NCBI GenBank assembly: GCA_011055585.1 | Contig: DRGT01000100.1 | Location: 1-5,058, forward strand | Direction of reading: 5' to 3' | Source of the DNA: Candidatus Nitrosopumilus sp. | GTDB taxonomy: Archaea > Thermoproteota > Nitrososphaeria > Nitrososphaerales > Nitrosopumilaceae | Length of the DNA stretch: 5,058 bases | Shown here: positions 1 through 5,058 of the stretch, in pieces | How positions within the stretch are numbered: the first letter of the stretch is position 1 | Layout: each line of letters opens with the position of its first letter | Position numbers and translations under genes: made by a program | The notes under the pieces: model-generated | Seen by the model: only the letters and a program-made list of their open reading frames with translations | Database searches by the model: none | Told to the model about the DNA's origin: nothing

Positions 1-1772
1 TGTTCTTGATCTGGTGGCGGTTTAACATTCTTGTAAAGTTCTGTTGTAACTTCATTGACTAATGTTTTAAGTGCATCTAATTTTGGTTTTAATTGATCTG
101 TATCTTTGTTTAAAACTTCTTTTAGTTCTTTTACAGCATCTGTGATTTTGATTCCTTGTTCTTGTGAAATTTTGTCTTTAAGATCCTGAGTTACTAGTTT
201 TTCGGTAGTGTAAATGTAACTTTCTGCTTCATTTTTAAGATCTATTGTTTCTTTTTTCTTTTTATCTTCATCTGCAAATTTTTCTGCGTCTTTTTTTAGT
301 TTTTCAATATCATCTTTTGATAATTTAGTGGTAGATTCAATGGTTATTTTAGCTTCTTTCTGTGTACCTAAATCTTTAGCAGTTACATTTATGATTCCAT
401 TAGCATCGATATCAAATTTGACATCAATTTGAGGTACGCTCCTTGGTGCAGGAGGAATATCAGTTAGATTGAAGCTTCCAAGTGAAACATTATCAGCTGC
501 CATTGGCCTTTCACCTTGTACAACATGAATTGTAACAGTTGTTTGATTATCAGCGGCTGTAGTGAAAACTTTATTTTTAGAGGTAGGAATCGTTGTGTTT
601 CTTTCAATTAGAGGTTCTCGTACTCCTCCTAATGTTTCAATTCCAAGTGTCAATGGTGTAACATCGAGTAAAACGATATCACTAGTTACGTCTCCTGCAA
701 TAATTCCAGCCTGAATAGCAGCACCGGCTGCTACCGCTTCCATCGGATCAACTCCTGACTCGGGCTCTTTTCCAACAACTTCACCAACAAATTTTCTTAC
801 CAAAGGCATTCTTGTTGGACCTCCAACCATTACAATTTTAGAAATGTCAGATGGAGATAGTTTAGCGTCTTCTAATGTCTTTTCTATTGAAGGTTTACAT
901 CTGTCAACTATTGGTTTAACCAAATCTTCTAATTTTGCTCTGGTTAATCTTAATTCTAGATTTTTTGAACCACTTGAAGGATCATGTGAAATAAATGGTA
1001 AATTGATATCAGTTTCCATAACTGTTGAAAGCTCAATCTTTGCTTTTTCAGAAGCTTCAGCAATTCTGGTCATTGCTGTTTTATCTTGGTTAAGATCAAT
1101 TCCTTCTTTTTTCCTGAATTCGTCAACAACATAATCTATAATCGCTTTATCCATATCAGTGCCACCAAGTTGTGTATCTCCAGAAGTACTCATTACTTCA
1201 AATACTCCTCCACCCATTTCCATTATTGTTACATCAAGTGTTCCTCCCCCAAAATCAAATACCATAATTTTCATGTCTTGTTTTGTTTTGTCTAAGCCAA
1301 AGGCCAAAGAGGCAGCAGTTGGTTCATTGATTATTCGTACAACATCAAGTCCAGCAATAGTTCCAGCATCTTTAGTTGCCTGGCGCTGATTATCATCAAA
1401 ATAGGCTGGAACTGTAATTACAGCCTGTTCGATTTTGTCACCAATAAAGGCTTCAGCATCTTTTTTTATTTTTTGTAAGATAAATGCAGAAATTTGTTGA
1501 GGTTTGTATTCTTTATTATTAGCTTTGAAAACATAATCAGTTCCCATTTTTCTCTTTGCTGCAAAAATTGTATTTTCTGGATTTGTAACTGCTTGTCTTC
1601 TTGCAGGTTCACCAACTAACAGTTCTCCATCTTTGAATGCAACAACTGAAGGGAATGCCTTTCCACCAACAGTAGCACCTTCAGCAGATGGAATAATGGT
1701 TGGTTTTCCCCCCATAACAACAGCAGCTGCAGAATTACTTGTTCCAAGATCTATACCGATAATTTTTGCCAT
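1..1772 (-). CDS. dnaK: Molecular chaperone DnaK (Hsp70), C-terminus cut by the window edge
   Basis: ATP-driven cytosolic Hsp70 chaperone that binds unfolded segments of client proteins, working with GrpE and normally DnaJ. I read 590 uninterrupted residues from the ATG at 1772. The nucleotide-binding domain shows phosphate-1 loop GIDLGTSNS (residues 6-14), the catalytic-lysine region AAKRKMG (71-77), [13 protein letters not shown] (121-133), NEPTAA (149-154), phosphate-2 loop [10 protein letters not shown] (173-182) and the adenosine motif [10 protein letters not shown] (314-323). The interdomain linker is DIVLLDVTP (365-373), followed by the beta-sandwich substrate domain with LGIETLGG (376-383) and a lysine/glutamate-rich helical lid from about 485. 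The frame is still open at the edge, ending near KPPPDQE; family lengths of about 600-640 suggest only a short tail is missing. The start lies one base after the grpE stop, and GGGTGA sits five bases upstream, so translation is probably coupled to grpE. Bacterial-type DnaK in archaea is generally regarded as ancient horizontal acquisition (established knowledge). Confidence 0.98.
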   Translation of the reverse strand, partial: MAKIIGIDLGTSNSAAAVVMGGKPTIIPSAEGATVGGKAFPSVVAFKDGELLVGEPARRQAVTNPENTIFAAKRKMGTDYVFKANNKEYKPQQISAFILQKIKKDAEAFIGDKIEQAVITVPAYFDDNQRQATKDAGTIAGLDVVRIINEPTAASLAFGLDKTKQDMKIMVFDFGGGTLDVTIMEMGGGVFEVMSTSGDTQLGGTDMDKAIIDYVVDEFRKKEGIDLNQDKTAMTRIAEASEKAKIELSTVMETDINLPFISHDPSSGSKNLELRLTRAKLEDLVKPIVDRCKPSIEKTLEDAKLSPSDISKIVMVGGPTRMPLVRKFVGEVVGKEPESGVDPMEAVAAGAAIQAGIIAGDVTSDIVLLDVTPLTLGIETLGGVREPLIERNTTIPTSKNKVFTTAADNQTTVTIHVVQGERPMAADNVSLGSFNLTDIPPAPRSVPQIDVKFDIDANGIINVTAKDLGTQKEAKITIESTTKLSKDDIEKLKKDAEKFADEDKKKKETIDLKNEAESYIYTTEKLVTQDLKDKISQEQGIKITDAVKELKEVLNKDTDQLKPKLDALKTLVNEVTTELYKNVKPPPDQE

Positions 1773-1773
1773 A

Positions 1774-2379
1774 TTATTCACCCAATTTTTCAGATTTTAT
1801 TTTCTTTGAAATTTCCACTAGTGTTGGTCTAATAACTCTATTATGAGAAATATATCCTTTCCTGAGTTCTTTTGTAATTGTATTTTCTTCAAGTGTTGAA
1901 TCCTCCATAATGGATATTGCTTCATGAAGTTTAGGGTCAAAAATTTCTCCTAATGCATCAATTGTAGAAACATTGTTTTTCAATAAAAGTGAGTCCATGT
2001 TTTTTAAAATAGAATCAAGACCTTCAACGTTAACATTATTTTTTGAAAAAGCTTCTTTAGCGCGGACAAAATCGTCGTAGATTTGAAGAAATTCAATCAT
2101 AAATTGATCAATTTTTGTATTGATACCACTTTCAATATCTAATTTAGTTTTTCGATCTAGATTTTGTAAATCCGCTAATGCACGTTTAAACTTTAATTCG
2201 TATTCCATAGTTTTTTCTTTTTCTTGTGATAATAATTTTTTTAATTCTTCTAATGATAATTCTGGTTCTTCTTCTGATTCTTCAGACTCCTTTTGGAGTG
2301 GCAAACCATTTAGTTTTTCTTCTGATTCTTCTTCAGAATTTACTTCAATAGGTACTTCATTTGATTCTTCTTCAGACAA
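1774..2379 (-). CDS. grpE: GrpE, nucleotide-exchange factor for DnaK (TTG start)
   Basis: Cytosolic co-chaperone that opens the DnaK nucleotide-binding cleft to release ADP. The 201 residues fall into three parts. A highly acidic tail (about 1-48) is made mostly of Glu and Ser with repeated SEEE/ESEE units. A long helix (about 45-110) contains [19 protein letters not shown], matching the GrpE dimerising coiled coil. The C-terminal head (about 115-195) carries the family signature: [13 protein letters not shown] (144-156), then [19 protein letters not shown] (175-193). Length is normal for the family. No ATG or GTG occurs in frame between the upstream in-frame TAA (2424-2422) and the body of the gene, so TTG at 2379 is the best start; a slightly longer N-terminus from a rare codon cannot be excluded. 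No Shine-Dalgarno is evident before it. It lies 34 bases after the upstream dehydrogenase-like gene and one base before dnaK, whose partner it is. Confidence 0.95.
   Translation of the reverse strand: MSEEESNEVPIEVNSEEESEEKLNGLPLQKESEESEEEPELSLEELKKLLSQEKEKTMEYELKFKRALADLQNLDRKTKLDIESGINTKIDQFMIEFLQIYDDFVRAKEAFSKNNVNVEGLDSILKNMDSLLLKNNVSTIDALGEIFDPKLHEAISIMEDSTLEENTITKELRKGYISHNRVIRPTLVEISKKIKSEKLGE
1778..1783 (-). promoter_or_regulatory. Shine-Dalgarno site of dnaK inside the grpE 3' end
   Basis: On the minus strand GGGTGA lies five bases before the dnaK ATG at 1772 and overlaps the last codons of grpE. GGTGA is the usual archaeal complement of the 16S rRNA 3' end. Together with the one-base gap between the grpE TAA and the dnaK ATG it fixes the dnaK start and suggests re-initiation or coupling after grpE is translated. 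Confidence 0.75.
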
Positions 2380-2403
2380 TTCAAAATCGTTTTTTCTTTG
2401 GCT

Positions 2404-2411
2404 AATTTTAT
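2404..2411 (-). promoter_or_regulatory. Possible internal TATA-like element for grpE-dnaK
   Basis: On the minus strand ATAAAATT is centred about 28 bases before the grpE TTG, in the short gap after the upstream gene. This is the usual archaeal TATA-to-start distance, so a leaderless grpE-dnaK transcript starting at or near the TTG is possible. That would also explain the missing Shine-Dalgarno. In such AT-rich DNA a match of this kind is weak evidence; the gene could equally be read through from upstream. Confidence 0.3.
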
Positions 2412-2413
2412 GT

Positions 2414-3553
2414 TTATTGTATTATTTCGCATAGAGGATTGGCTTTAATTAGTAATAAATCAGAATCTTTTTTGTTTTTTTCTATACTTTCAAAATCAGT
2501 TTTTGAACATGCAACAACAATAGTTGTCTTATCACTATGAAATAAGTCAAAATTAGGAGTGTCAAATGATTCAACGTCTCCAATATAATCTCGTAAGCGT
2601 GAGATTAAATTTTGTAATATTTCAATTTTATCTCCACGCATTTCATGTTGATCTAAATTCCATGATAAGGCAATTTTAGTTCTGCTTGCTTTAAGATCAT
2701 TTTTCTTTAATGTTGCACGAATTTCATCTATTAGTCTTTTAATGTACCCATCAATTCCTTTGATACTTCCATTAATCAAATACATGAGGGTGTTTGCTCC
2801 TTCAAAGGATGAACCTAGAGCCTTAAGATCATAAAGGCCTTTTATCATATCATCCAAGTATAGGTTTTTGAATTCATCAGAAGAAAGATCCGATTTTGTA
2901 GTATCATCTTGAGCAAACTTGCATACTTCCAATACACTACAAAGCCTTGAAAATCTAGAAAGAGTGTCAATCGCGTGAAAGTGCTCTGACGATGAAAGAG
3001 ATACAAATTTTTTTTCTTTTTTACCACTGGATATTAATTCAGCTAGCTCATTGTCTTTTTTACTGTTGAATGAACCAATAACGTTTGGAGTGTTTTTTAG
3101 ATTGCCAAGAGGAAAATAATAGTATAAAATTGATTTTCCTATTTCAAAACCTGTAACATGCTCTAATAGTGAAATATTTTCATTATTTCCTCCAAATCCA
3201 ACCGGTAGAGTATAAACTATGGAACTGTTTTTCTTTAAAGATGAAGTGGCGTCTTTAAATTTTGAATTGATTTCAGTTTTAATATCTTGACCAGTTTTTC
3301 TAATTCTTGGCGCAAAGAAAAGATATTTTGCTTTTGATGTTGCAATATCTATTGGTTCCATTGATAATAATGGTTCATCTTCTTTCAAAGATGAAACGTT
3401 GGGATAGGTTTTGGCAATTTCAGATTTTAACGAGATTGCAGAAGGTGCAGATTCATCAATAATGGAGACATCTGCTCCTTTAATGGCCATTTGACACGCC
3501 ATGGCATAACCTTCTGTACTAAGTCCATAAACAACAACTTTTGCTCTCCCCAT
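2414..3553 (-). CDS. Divergent UDP-glucose/GDP-mannose dehydrogenase-like protein, probably without dehydrogenase activity
   Basis: I do not recognise a named gene; the layout is that of nucleotide-sugar 6-dehydrogenases. Residues 4-33 form a Rossmann strand-turn-helix (VVVYGLSTEGYAMA then VSIIDE at 29-34) for NAD(P). Residues 68-117 match the family's 'xxADVIFIAVPTP ... LKKGxxVVxxSTVPPGT' stretch, here AKYLFFAPRIRKTG and LKKNSSIVYTLPVGFGG. SSEHFHAIDTLSRFSRLCSVLEV (188-210) fits the central dimerising helix. KIALSWN (293-299), R306 with EILQNLIS (311-318), VESFDTP (327-333) and TTIVVACSKTDFESI (343-357) parallel the UDP-binding third domain. The catalytic GGxC segment should fall near 247-262 but reads GSSFEGANTLMYLI, with no cysteine; the central-helix Lys and Asn are also not evident. 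Full family length is about 400-440, so 379 is slightly short. The ATG at 3553 is the first plausible start. It heads the grpE-dnaK cluster. Fold assignment is moderately sure; function is unknown. Confidence 0.85.
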   Translation of the reverse strand: MGRAKVVVYGLSTEGYAMACQMAIKGADVSIIDESAPSAISLKSEIAKTYPNVSSLKEDEPLLSMEPIDIATSKAKYLFFAPRIRKTGQDIKTEINSKFKDATSSLKKNSSIVYTLPVGFGGNNENISLLEHVTGFEIGKSILYYYFPLGNLKNTPNVIGSFNSKKDNELAELISSGKKEKKFVSLSSSEHFHAIDTLSRFSRLCSVLEVCKFAQDDTTKSDLSSDEFKNLYLDDMIKGLYDLKALGSSFEGANTLMYLINGSIKGIDGYIKRLIDEIRATLKKNDLKASRTKIALSWNLDQHEMRGDKIEILQNLISRLRDYIGDVESFDTPNFDLFHSDKTTIVVACSKTDFESIEKNKKDSDLLLIKANPLCEIIQ

Positions 3554-3600
3554 TTCTACTCAGGTCGGGTAACAACACTAAAAACTTATTGAACTTGAAA

Positions 3601-3609
3601 TTAAATAAG
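3601..3609 (-). promoter_or_regulatory. Candidate TATA element of the dehydrogenase-like gene / chaperone operon
   Basis: Read on the minus strand, CTTATTTAA lies about 52 bases before the ATG at 3553, predicting transcription from about 3580 and a leader near 27 bases. The leader has no clear GGTGA site, only GAGTAG close to the start codon. A second AT-rich stretch nearer the gene (AATAAGTTTTTA, about 3577-3588) is an alternative and would give an almost leaderless mRNA. The choice is not settled by sequence alone. Confidence 0.4.
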
Positions 3610-3631
3610 AAAGGAAAAATTAGATCAAAAC

Positions 3632-3655
3632 AGAATGAAAATTACTTTTCATTCT
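3632..3655. promoter_or_regulatory. Perfect 10-bp inverted repeat, possible operator
   Basis: AGAATGAAAA (3632-3641) and its exact reverse complement TTTTCATTCT (3646-3655) are separated by the four bases TTAC. The palindrome lies in the spacer between the divergent chaperone operon and tRNA-Gln gene, about 23 bases beyond the candidate operon TATA element and about 33 bases before the tRNA TATA element. That position fits a dimeric regulator site better than a terminator, since no gene reads into it. It could also be a chance AT-rich palindrome, though ten uninterrupted pairs with a GC pair in each arm are not common. The binding protein is unknown. Confidence 0.5.
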
Positions 3656-3687
3656 AATTGAAACAATCGGTAAATTACAGAAGAACA

Positions 3688-3694
3688 TTTTAAA
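3688..3694 (+). promoter_or_regulatory. TATA element of the tRNA-Gln gene
   Basis: TTTTAAA is centred 32 bases before the mature tRNA 5' end, followed by G-rich AAGG. Archaeal transcription starts about 25-27 bases after the TATA centre, so the transcript would begin near 3717 and RNase P would remove a leader of about six bases. It is the best archaeal promoter match on the plus strand in the window, and its position relative to an independent tRNA gene supports it. Confidence 0.6.
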
Positions 3695-3722
3695 GGAAAT
3701 TAGATTAAAGTCGTCGTCCGGC

Positions 3723-3812
3723 AGCCCGGTAGAGGAGAAATCCGCTGAATGTAGAGGTCAAGCATAGGGGCCTTTGGAGCCCTTGACCCCAGTTCGAATC
3801 TGGGCCGGGCTA
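3723..3812 (+). tRNA. tRNA-Gln (anticodon UUG) with a 17-base insertion before the D-arm
   Basis: Decodes glutamine codons CAA and CAG. The acceptor stem is AGCCCGG (3723-3729) paired with CCGGGCT (3805-3811), with discriminator A at 3812; CCA is not encoded, as usual in archaea. The D-arm is ATGT / GCAT (3749-3752 with 3762-3765) around loop AGAGGTCAA. The anticodon stem GGGGC/GCCCT (3767-3771 with 3779-3783) closes loop CTTTGGA, giving anticodon TTG at 3774-3776. The T-arm is CCCAG / CTGGG (3788-3792 with 3800-3804) around TTCGAAT. The gene is 90 bases; a normal tRNA needs only two bases between acceptor and D-stem, but here there are 19. Removing 17 restores a 73-base tRNA with U8-A9. In archaea this tRNA is commonly charged with Glu and then amidated. 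It is divergent from the chaperone operon and ends 21 bases before the convergent permease gene. Confidence 0.95.
3732..3748 (+). other. 17-base insertion in tRNA-Gln: candidate non-canonical intron or inserted hairpin
   Basis: These bases (equivalently 3731-3747, because A3731 and A3748 are interchangeable) are extra to a standard tRNA and sit at position 9/10 between acceptor and D-stems. Together with flanking bases they can form a hairpin: T3730-G3747, A-T and G-C pairs, one A-G mismatch, then GGA/TCC closed by a GAAA tetraloop at 3737-3740. Intron-containing tRNAs with unusual intron positions are known in Thermoproteota and Nitrososphaerota, which favours an intron. However, I could not draw the standard bulge-helix-bulge motif (3-nt bulge, 4-bp helix, 3-nt bulge) at either possible pair of splice sites. 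The insertion is certain from the fold; that it is spliced out is inference. Confidence 0.6.
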
Positions 3813-3833
3813 TCTTAATTCAGGTAAATTATG

Positions 3834-4595
3834 CTAAAAATCCAATCTAGTGAGTAGTTTTGTAGCAATTGAAAATGATCCGAGGGCTAAAAGCACCAAT
3901 ACTATCATCTCAATTAGAATAAAGTCATTAAATGTTCCAAAAAATCCTGCTCTTATTACATCTACAATATAGGTTAAGGGATTGATGTAAAATGCAGAAG
4001 CAAGGGGTTCTGGAGCTCCCGCAGCTGGATAAAATGCAGTGCTTACAAATGCAAAGAATAGAAAAACAGTATTTATGGTAACATTGAAACTTTCACTTGA
4101 TTTTATCCGTGTGGAAATTATTGATGCAATAGAACCAAACAAAACTGATCCTGTAATAGCCGCAAAAATAATCAACGGTATTGTTATAAAACTAAATTCA
4201 ATCGATTGAAAGAAAACTGGAAAGCCTACTAATGCAATTAAAAATGCACTGACTAGACCAATGATTCCAATTGTGAAAATATTACTGAGAATATAATTTG
4301 CTCTTGTAAATGGACCAGACATAATTTGCTCAAACATTCCATATCTTTTATCATTCCAAATTATAATTCCAGAAACTAGTGTACTATTCATTATGTTAAA
4401 ACCAATCATACCAGTTGCTAAAAATACAGGATAAGTAATTTCTTTTGTTTCAAATGTAACTTTATCAATCAACGAAGTATAAGCAAATCCTGCAACAAAA
4501 ATATAGATTAATGGAAATATTACTTGCCATAACAAAAATCCAGGATTAAGTGAAATTGTAAGATTTCTGTTAACTAATCTAATTATTGGATGCAT
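3834..4595 (-). CDS. ABC-2 type transporter permease
   Basis: Membrane subunit of an exporter driven by the ATPase encoded just upstream. The 253 residues contain about six hydrophobic spans, near 20-40, 56-80, 104-127, 136-160, 173-190 and 225-247, the standard count for ABC-2 permeases such as the DrrB/NodJ type. The cytoplasmic segment NDKRYGMFEQIMSGPFTRAN (81-100) matches the family's coupling helix ('ERRxGTLEQLLVSPxxR'). The C-terminal stretch FYPAAGAPEPLASAFYINPL (188-207), continued by TYIVDVIRAGFFG (208-220), is the ABC-2 signature before the last span. There is no cleavable signal peptide. The ATG at 4595 lies inside the ATPase gene, giving a 17-base overlap and probable translational coupling; only a weak GGTAGA precedes it. 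The exported substrate cannot be told from sequence: lipids, polysaccharide precursors and drugs are all handled by this family. No terminator is visible after its TAG. Confidence 0.95.
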   Translation of the reverse strand: MHPIIRLVNRNLTISLNPGFLLWQVIFPLIYIFVAGFAYTSLIDKVTFETKEITYPVFLATGMIGFNIMNSTLVSGIIIWNDKRYGMFEQIMSGPFTRANYILSNIFTIGIIGLVSAFLIALVGFPVFFQSIEFSFITIPLIIFAAITGSVLFGSIASIISTRIKSSESFNVTINTVFLFFAFVSTAFYPAAGAPEPLASAFYINPLTYIVDVIRAGFFGTFNDFILIEMIVLVLLALGSFSIATKLLTRLDF

Positions 4596-5058
4596 CTGAG
4601 TATTCTACCATTTTAAGGAAAATTTCTTCTAGATTTGTTGGGATTGCTGACAAATCTTCGATTGGTATATTGTTATTGTTTAGAATTTGTAAAATTTGTA
4701 AAAGTACTGTTTCAGATTTATCTGAATGAATAGTTATATTAGTTCCAGAATTAAAATCTATTTTGCAATCATCAATGTTATTTAATAAATCAGAAATTGA
4801 TTTGTTAATTCCAGAAAGATGAATTTTGATAGTTTTTTCCCTACCAAATCTGTTTTTCAGGTCATCTGTAGAATCAACAGCAATTATTTTTCCTTTATTT
4901 ATGATAGCAATTTCATCGCAAATGTACTCCGCCTCACTCAGAACATGTGTAGTATAGAAAATAGTGAGACCAGATTTGGCCTTATTTTTTAAAAAATCTA
5001 ACAATTTTCTTCTAGCGGTAGGATCTAGCCCAACCGTTGGTTCATCTAAGAAAAGTAA
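4579..5058 (-). CDS. ABC transporter ATP-binding protein, N-terminal half beyond the window
   Basis: Cytoplasmic ATPase that powers the ABC-2 permease encoded next. The reading frame is open at the right edge and gives 159 residues, so the Walker A and LSGGQ signature motifs lie outside the window. Visible are Walker B LLFLDEP (1-7) with its catalytic Glu, the D-loop GLDPTARRK (10-18), and the switch histidine in TIFYTTHVLSEAE (His at 38). After IINKGKIIAVDSTDDLKNRF (52-71) comes a C-terminal accessory domain of about 85 residues, as in DrrA/CcmA-type export ATPases, ending NLEEIFLKMVEYSDASNN. A TTG codon at 5004 could be mistaken for the start, but Walker B lies upstream of it in the same frame, so it is an internal leucine. 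The TAG stop falls 17 bases inside the permease gene. Confidence 0.97.
   Translation of the reverse strand, partial: LLFLDEPTVGLDPTARRKLLDFLKNKAKSGLTIFYTTHVLSEAEYICDEIAIINKGKIIAVDSTDDLKNRFGREKTIKIHLSGINKSISDLLNNIDDCKIDFNSGTNITIHSDKSETVLLQILQILNNNNIPIEDLSAIPTNLEEIFLKMVEYSDASNN

Larger units (their letters stand above)
3554..3722. other. Divergent intergenic region
   Basis: Non-coding AT-rich spacer between the minus-strand chaperone operon and the plus-strand tRNA-Gln. Besides the inverted repeat and TATA-like elements listed separately, it holds an imperfect 20-base direct repeat (3611-3630 and 3691-3710, exactly 80 bases apart) sharing the core AATTAGAT(C/T)AAA, and a GTCGTCGTCC stretch (3710-3719) directly before the tRNA. 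No open reading frame with coding character is seen in it. Confidence 0.8.

Noticed and set aside
844..1389. Plus-strand open frames of 69-96 codons
   Set aside because: They lie wholly inside the dnaK gene on the other strand and encode no recognisable protein; they are by-products of its codon use.
2235..2379. TTCTTC-rich plus-strand stretch as a tandem DNA repeat or CRISPR-like array
   Set aside because: It has no regular unit or spacers and is explained by runs of Glu and Ser codons in the acidic tail of GrpE.
2120..2434. Plus-strand Ser-rich open frame of 104 codons
   Set aside because: It is the antisense shadow of the Glu/Ser-rich start of grpE, and its serine richness comes from complementing GAA codons.
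2845..3027. Minus-strand 60-codon frame
   Set aside because: It lies out of frame within the dehydrogenase-like gene, which is continuous and shows family features through this segment.
3726..3757. A standard bulge-helix-bulge splicing motif around the tRNA insertion
   Set aside because: For both possible splice pairs (after 3730 and 3747, or after 3731 and 3748) and both arrangements of the central helix, the required four base pairs do not form; only CGG (3727-3729) with CCG (3742-3744) pairs, and this does not place the cuts correctly.
3729..3757. Direct repeat GTAGAGG (3729-3735 and 3751-3757) as the borders of a 22-base intron
   Set aside because: Removing 22 bases would destroy the D-stem and leave a 68-base tRNA; the 17-base interpretation keeps every arm.
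4579..5004. A 141-residue stand-alone protein beginning at the TTG at 5004
   Set aside because: The same frame continues to the right edge and contains Walker B and D-loop directly upstream, so this is the C-terminal part of an ordinary ABC ATPase.

Overview
This AT-rich window most resembles the chromosome of an ammonia-oxidising archaeon of the Nitrososphaerota (Thaumarchaeota), probably a Nitrosopumilus- or Nitrosarchaeum-like lineage. The grounds are low GC, a tRNA gene without an encoded CCA end, TATA-like rather than -35/-10 promoter signals, a GGTGA-type Shine-Dalgarno site, and a bacterial-type DnaK/GrpE pair of the kind found in mesophilic archaea. The lineage is inferred from overall character, not from a database match.

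Left two thirds (1-3553), all on the minus strand and read right to left: a 379-residue protein built like a UDP-glucose/GDP-mannose dehydrogenase but apparently lacking the catalytic cysteine; then grpE (TTG start, 34 bases further on); then dnaK, which begins one base after the grpE stop and runs off the left edge with 590 residues visible. GrpE is the nucleotide-exchange factor of DnaK, so this is a chaperone operon with a degenerate-looking dehydrogenase homologue at its head. A dnaJ gene may lie beyond the left edge, but it is not visible.

Middle (3554-3833): a 169-base spacer between divergent transcription units, holding a perfect 10-bp inverted repeat, TATA-like elements for both directions and an imperfect direct repeat. 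It is followed on the plus strand by a tRNA-Gln(UUG) gene. That tRNA is intact in every arm, but it has 17 extra bases between the acceptor stem and the D-stem that can fold into a GAAA-capped hairpin. The extra bases are a candidate non-canonical intron or an inserted helix, and this is the most unusual item in the window.

Right part (3834-5058), minus strand: an ABC-2 type permease whose start overlaps by 17 bases the end of an ABC transporter ATPase gene, which is cut by the right edge. Together they form a two-gene exporter of unknown substrate, convergent with the tRNA gene and only 21 bases from it.
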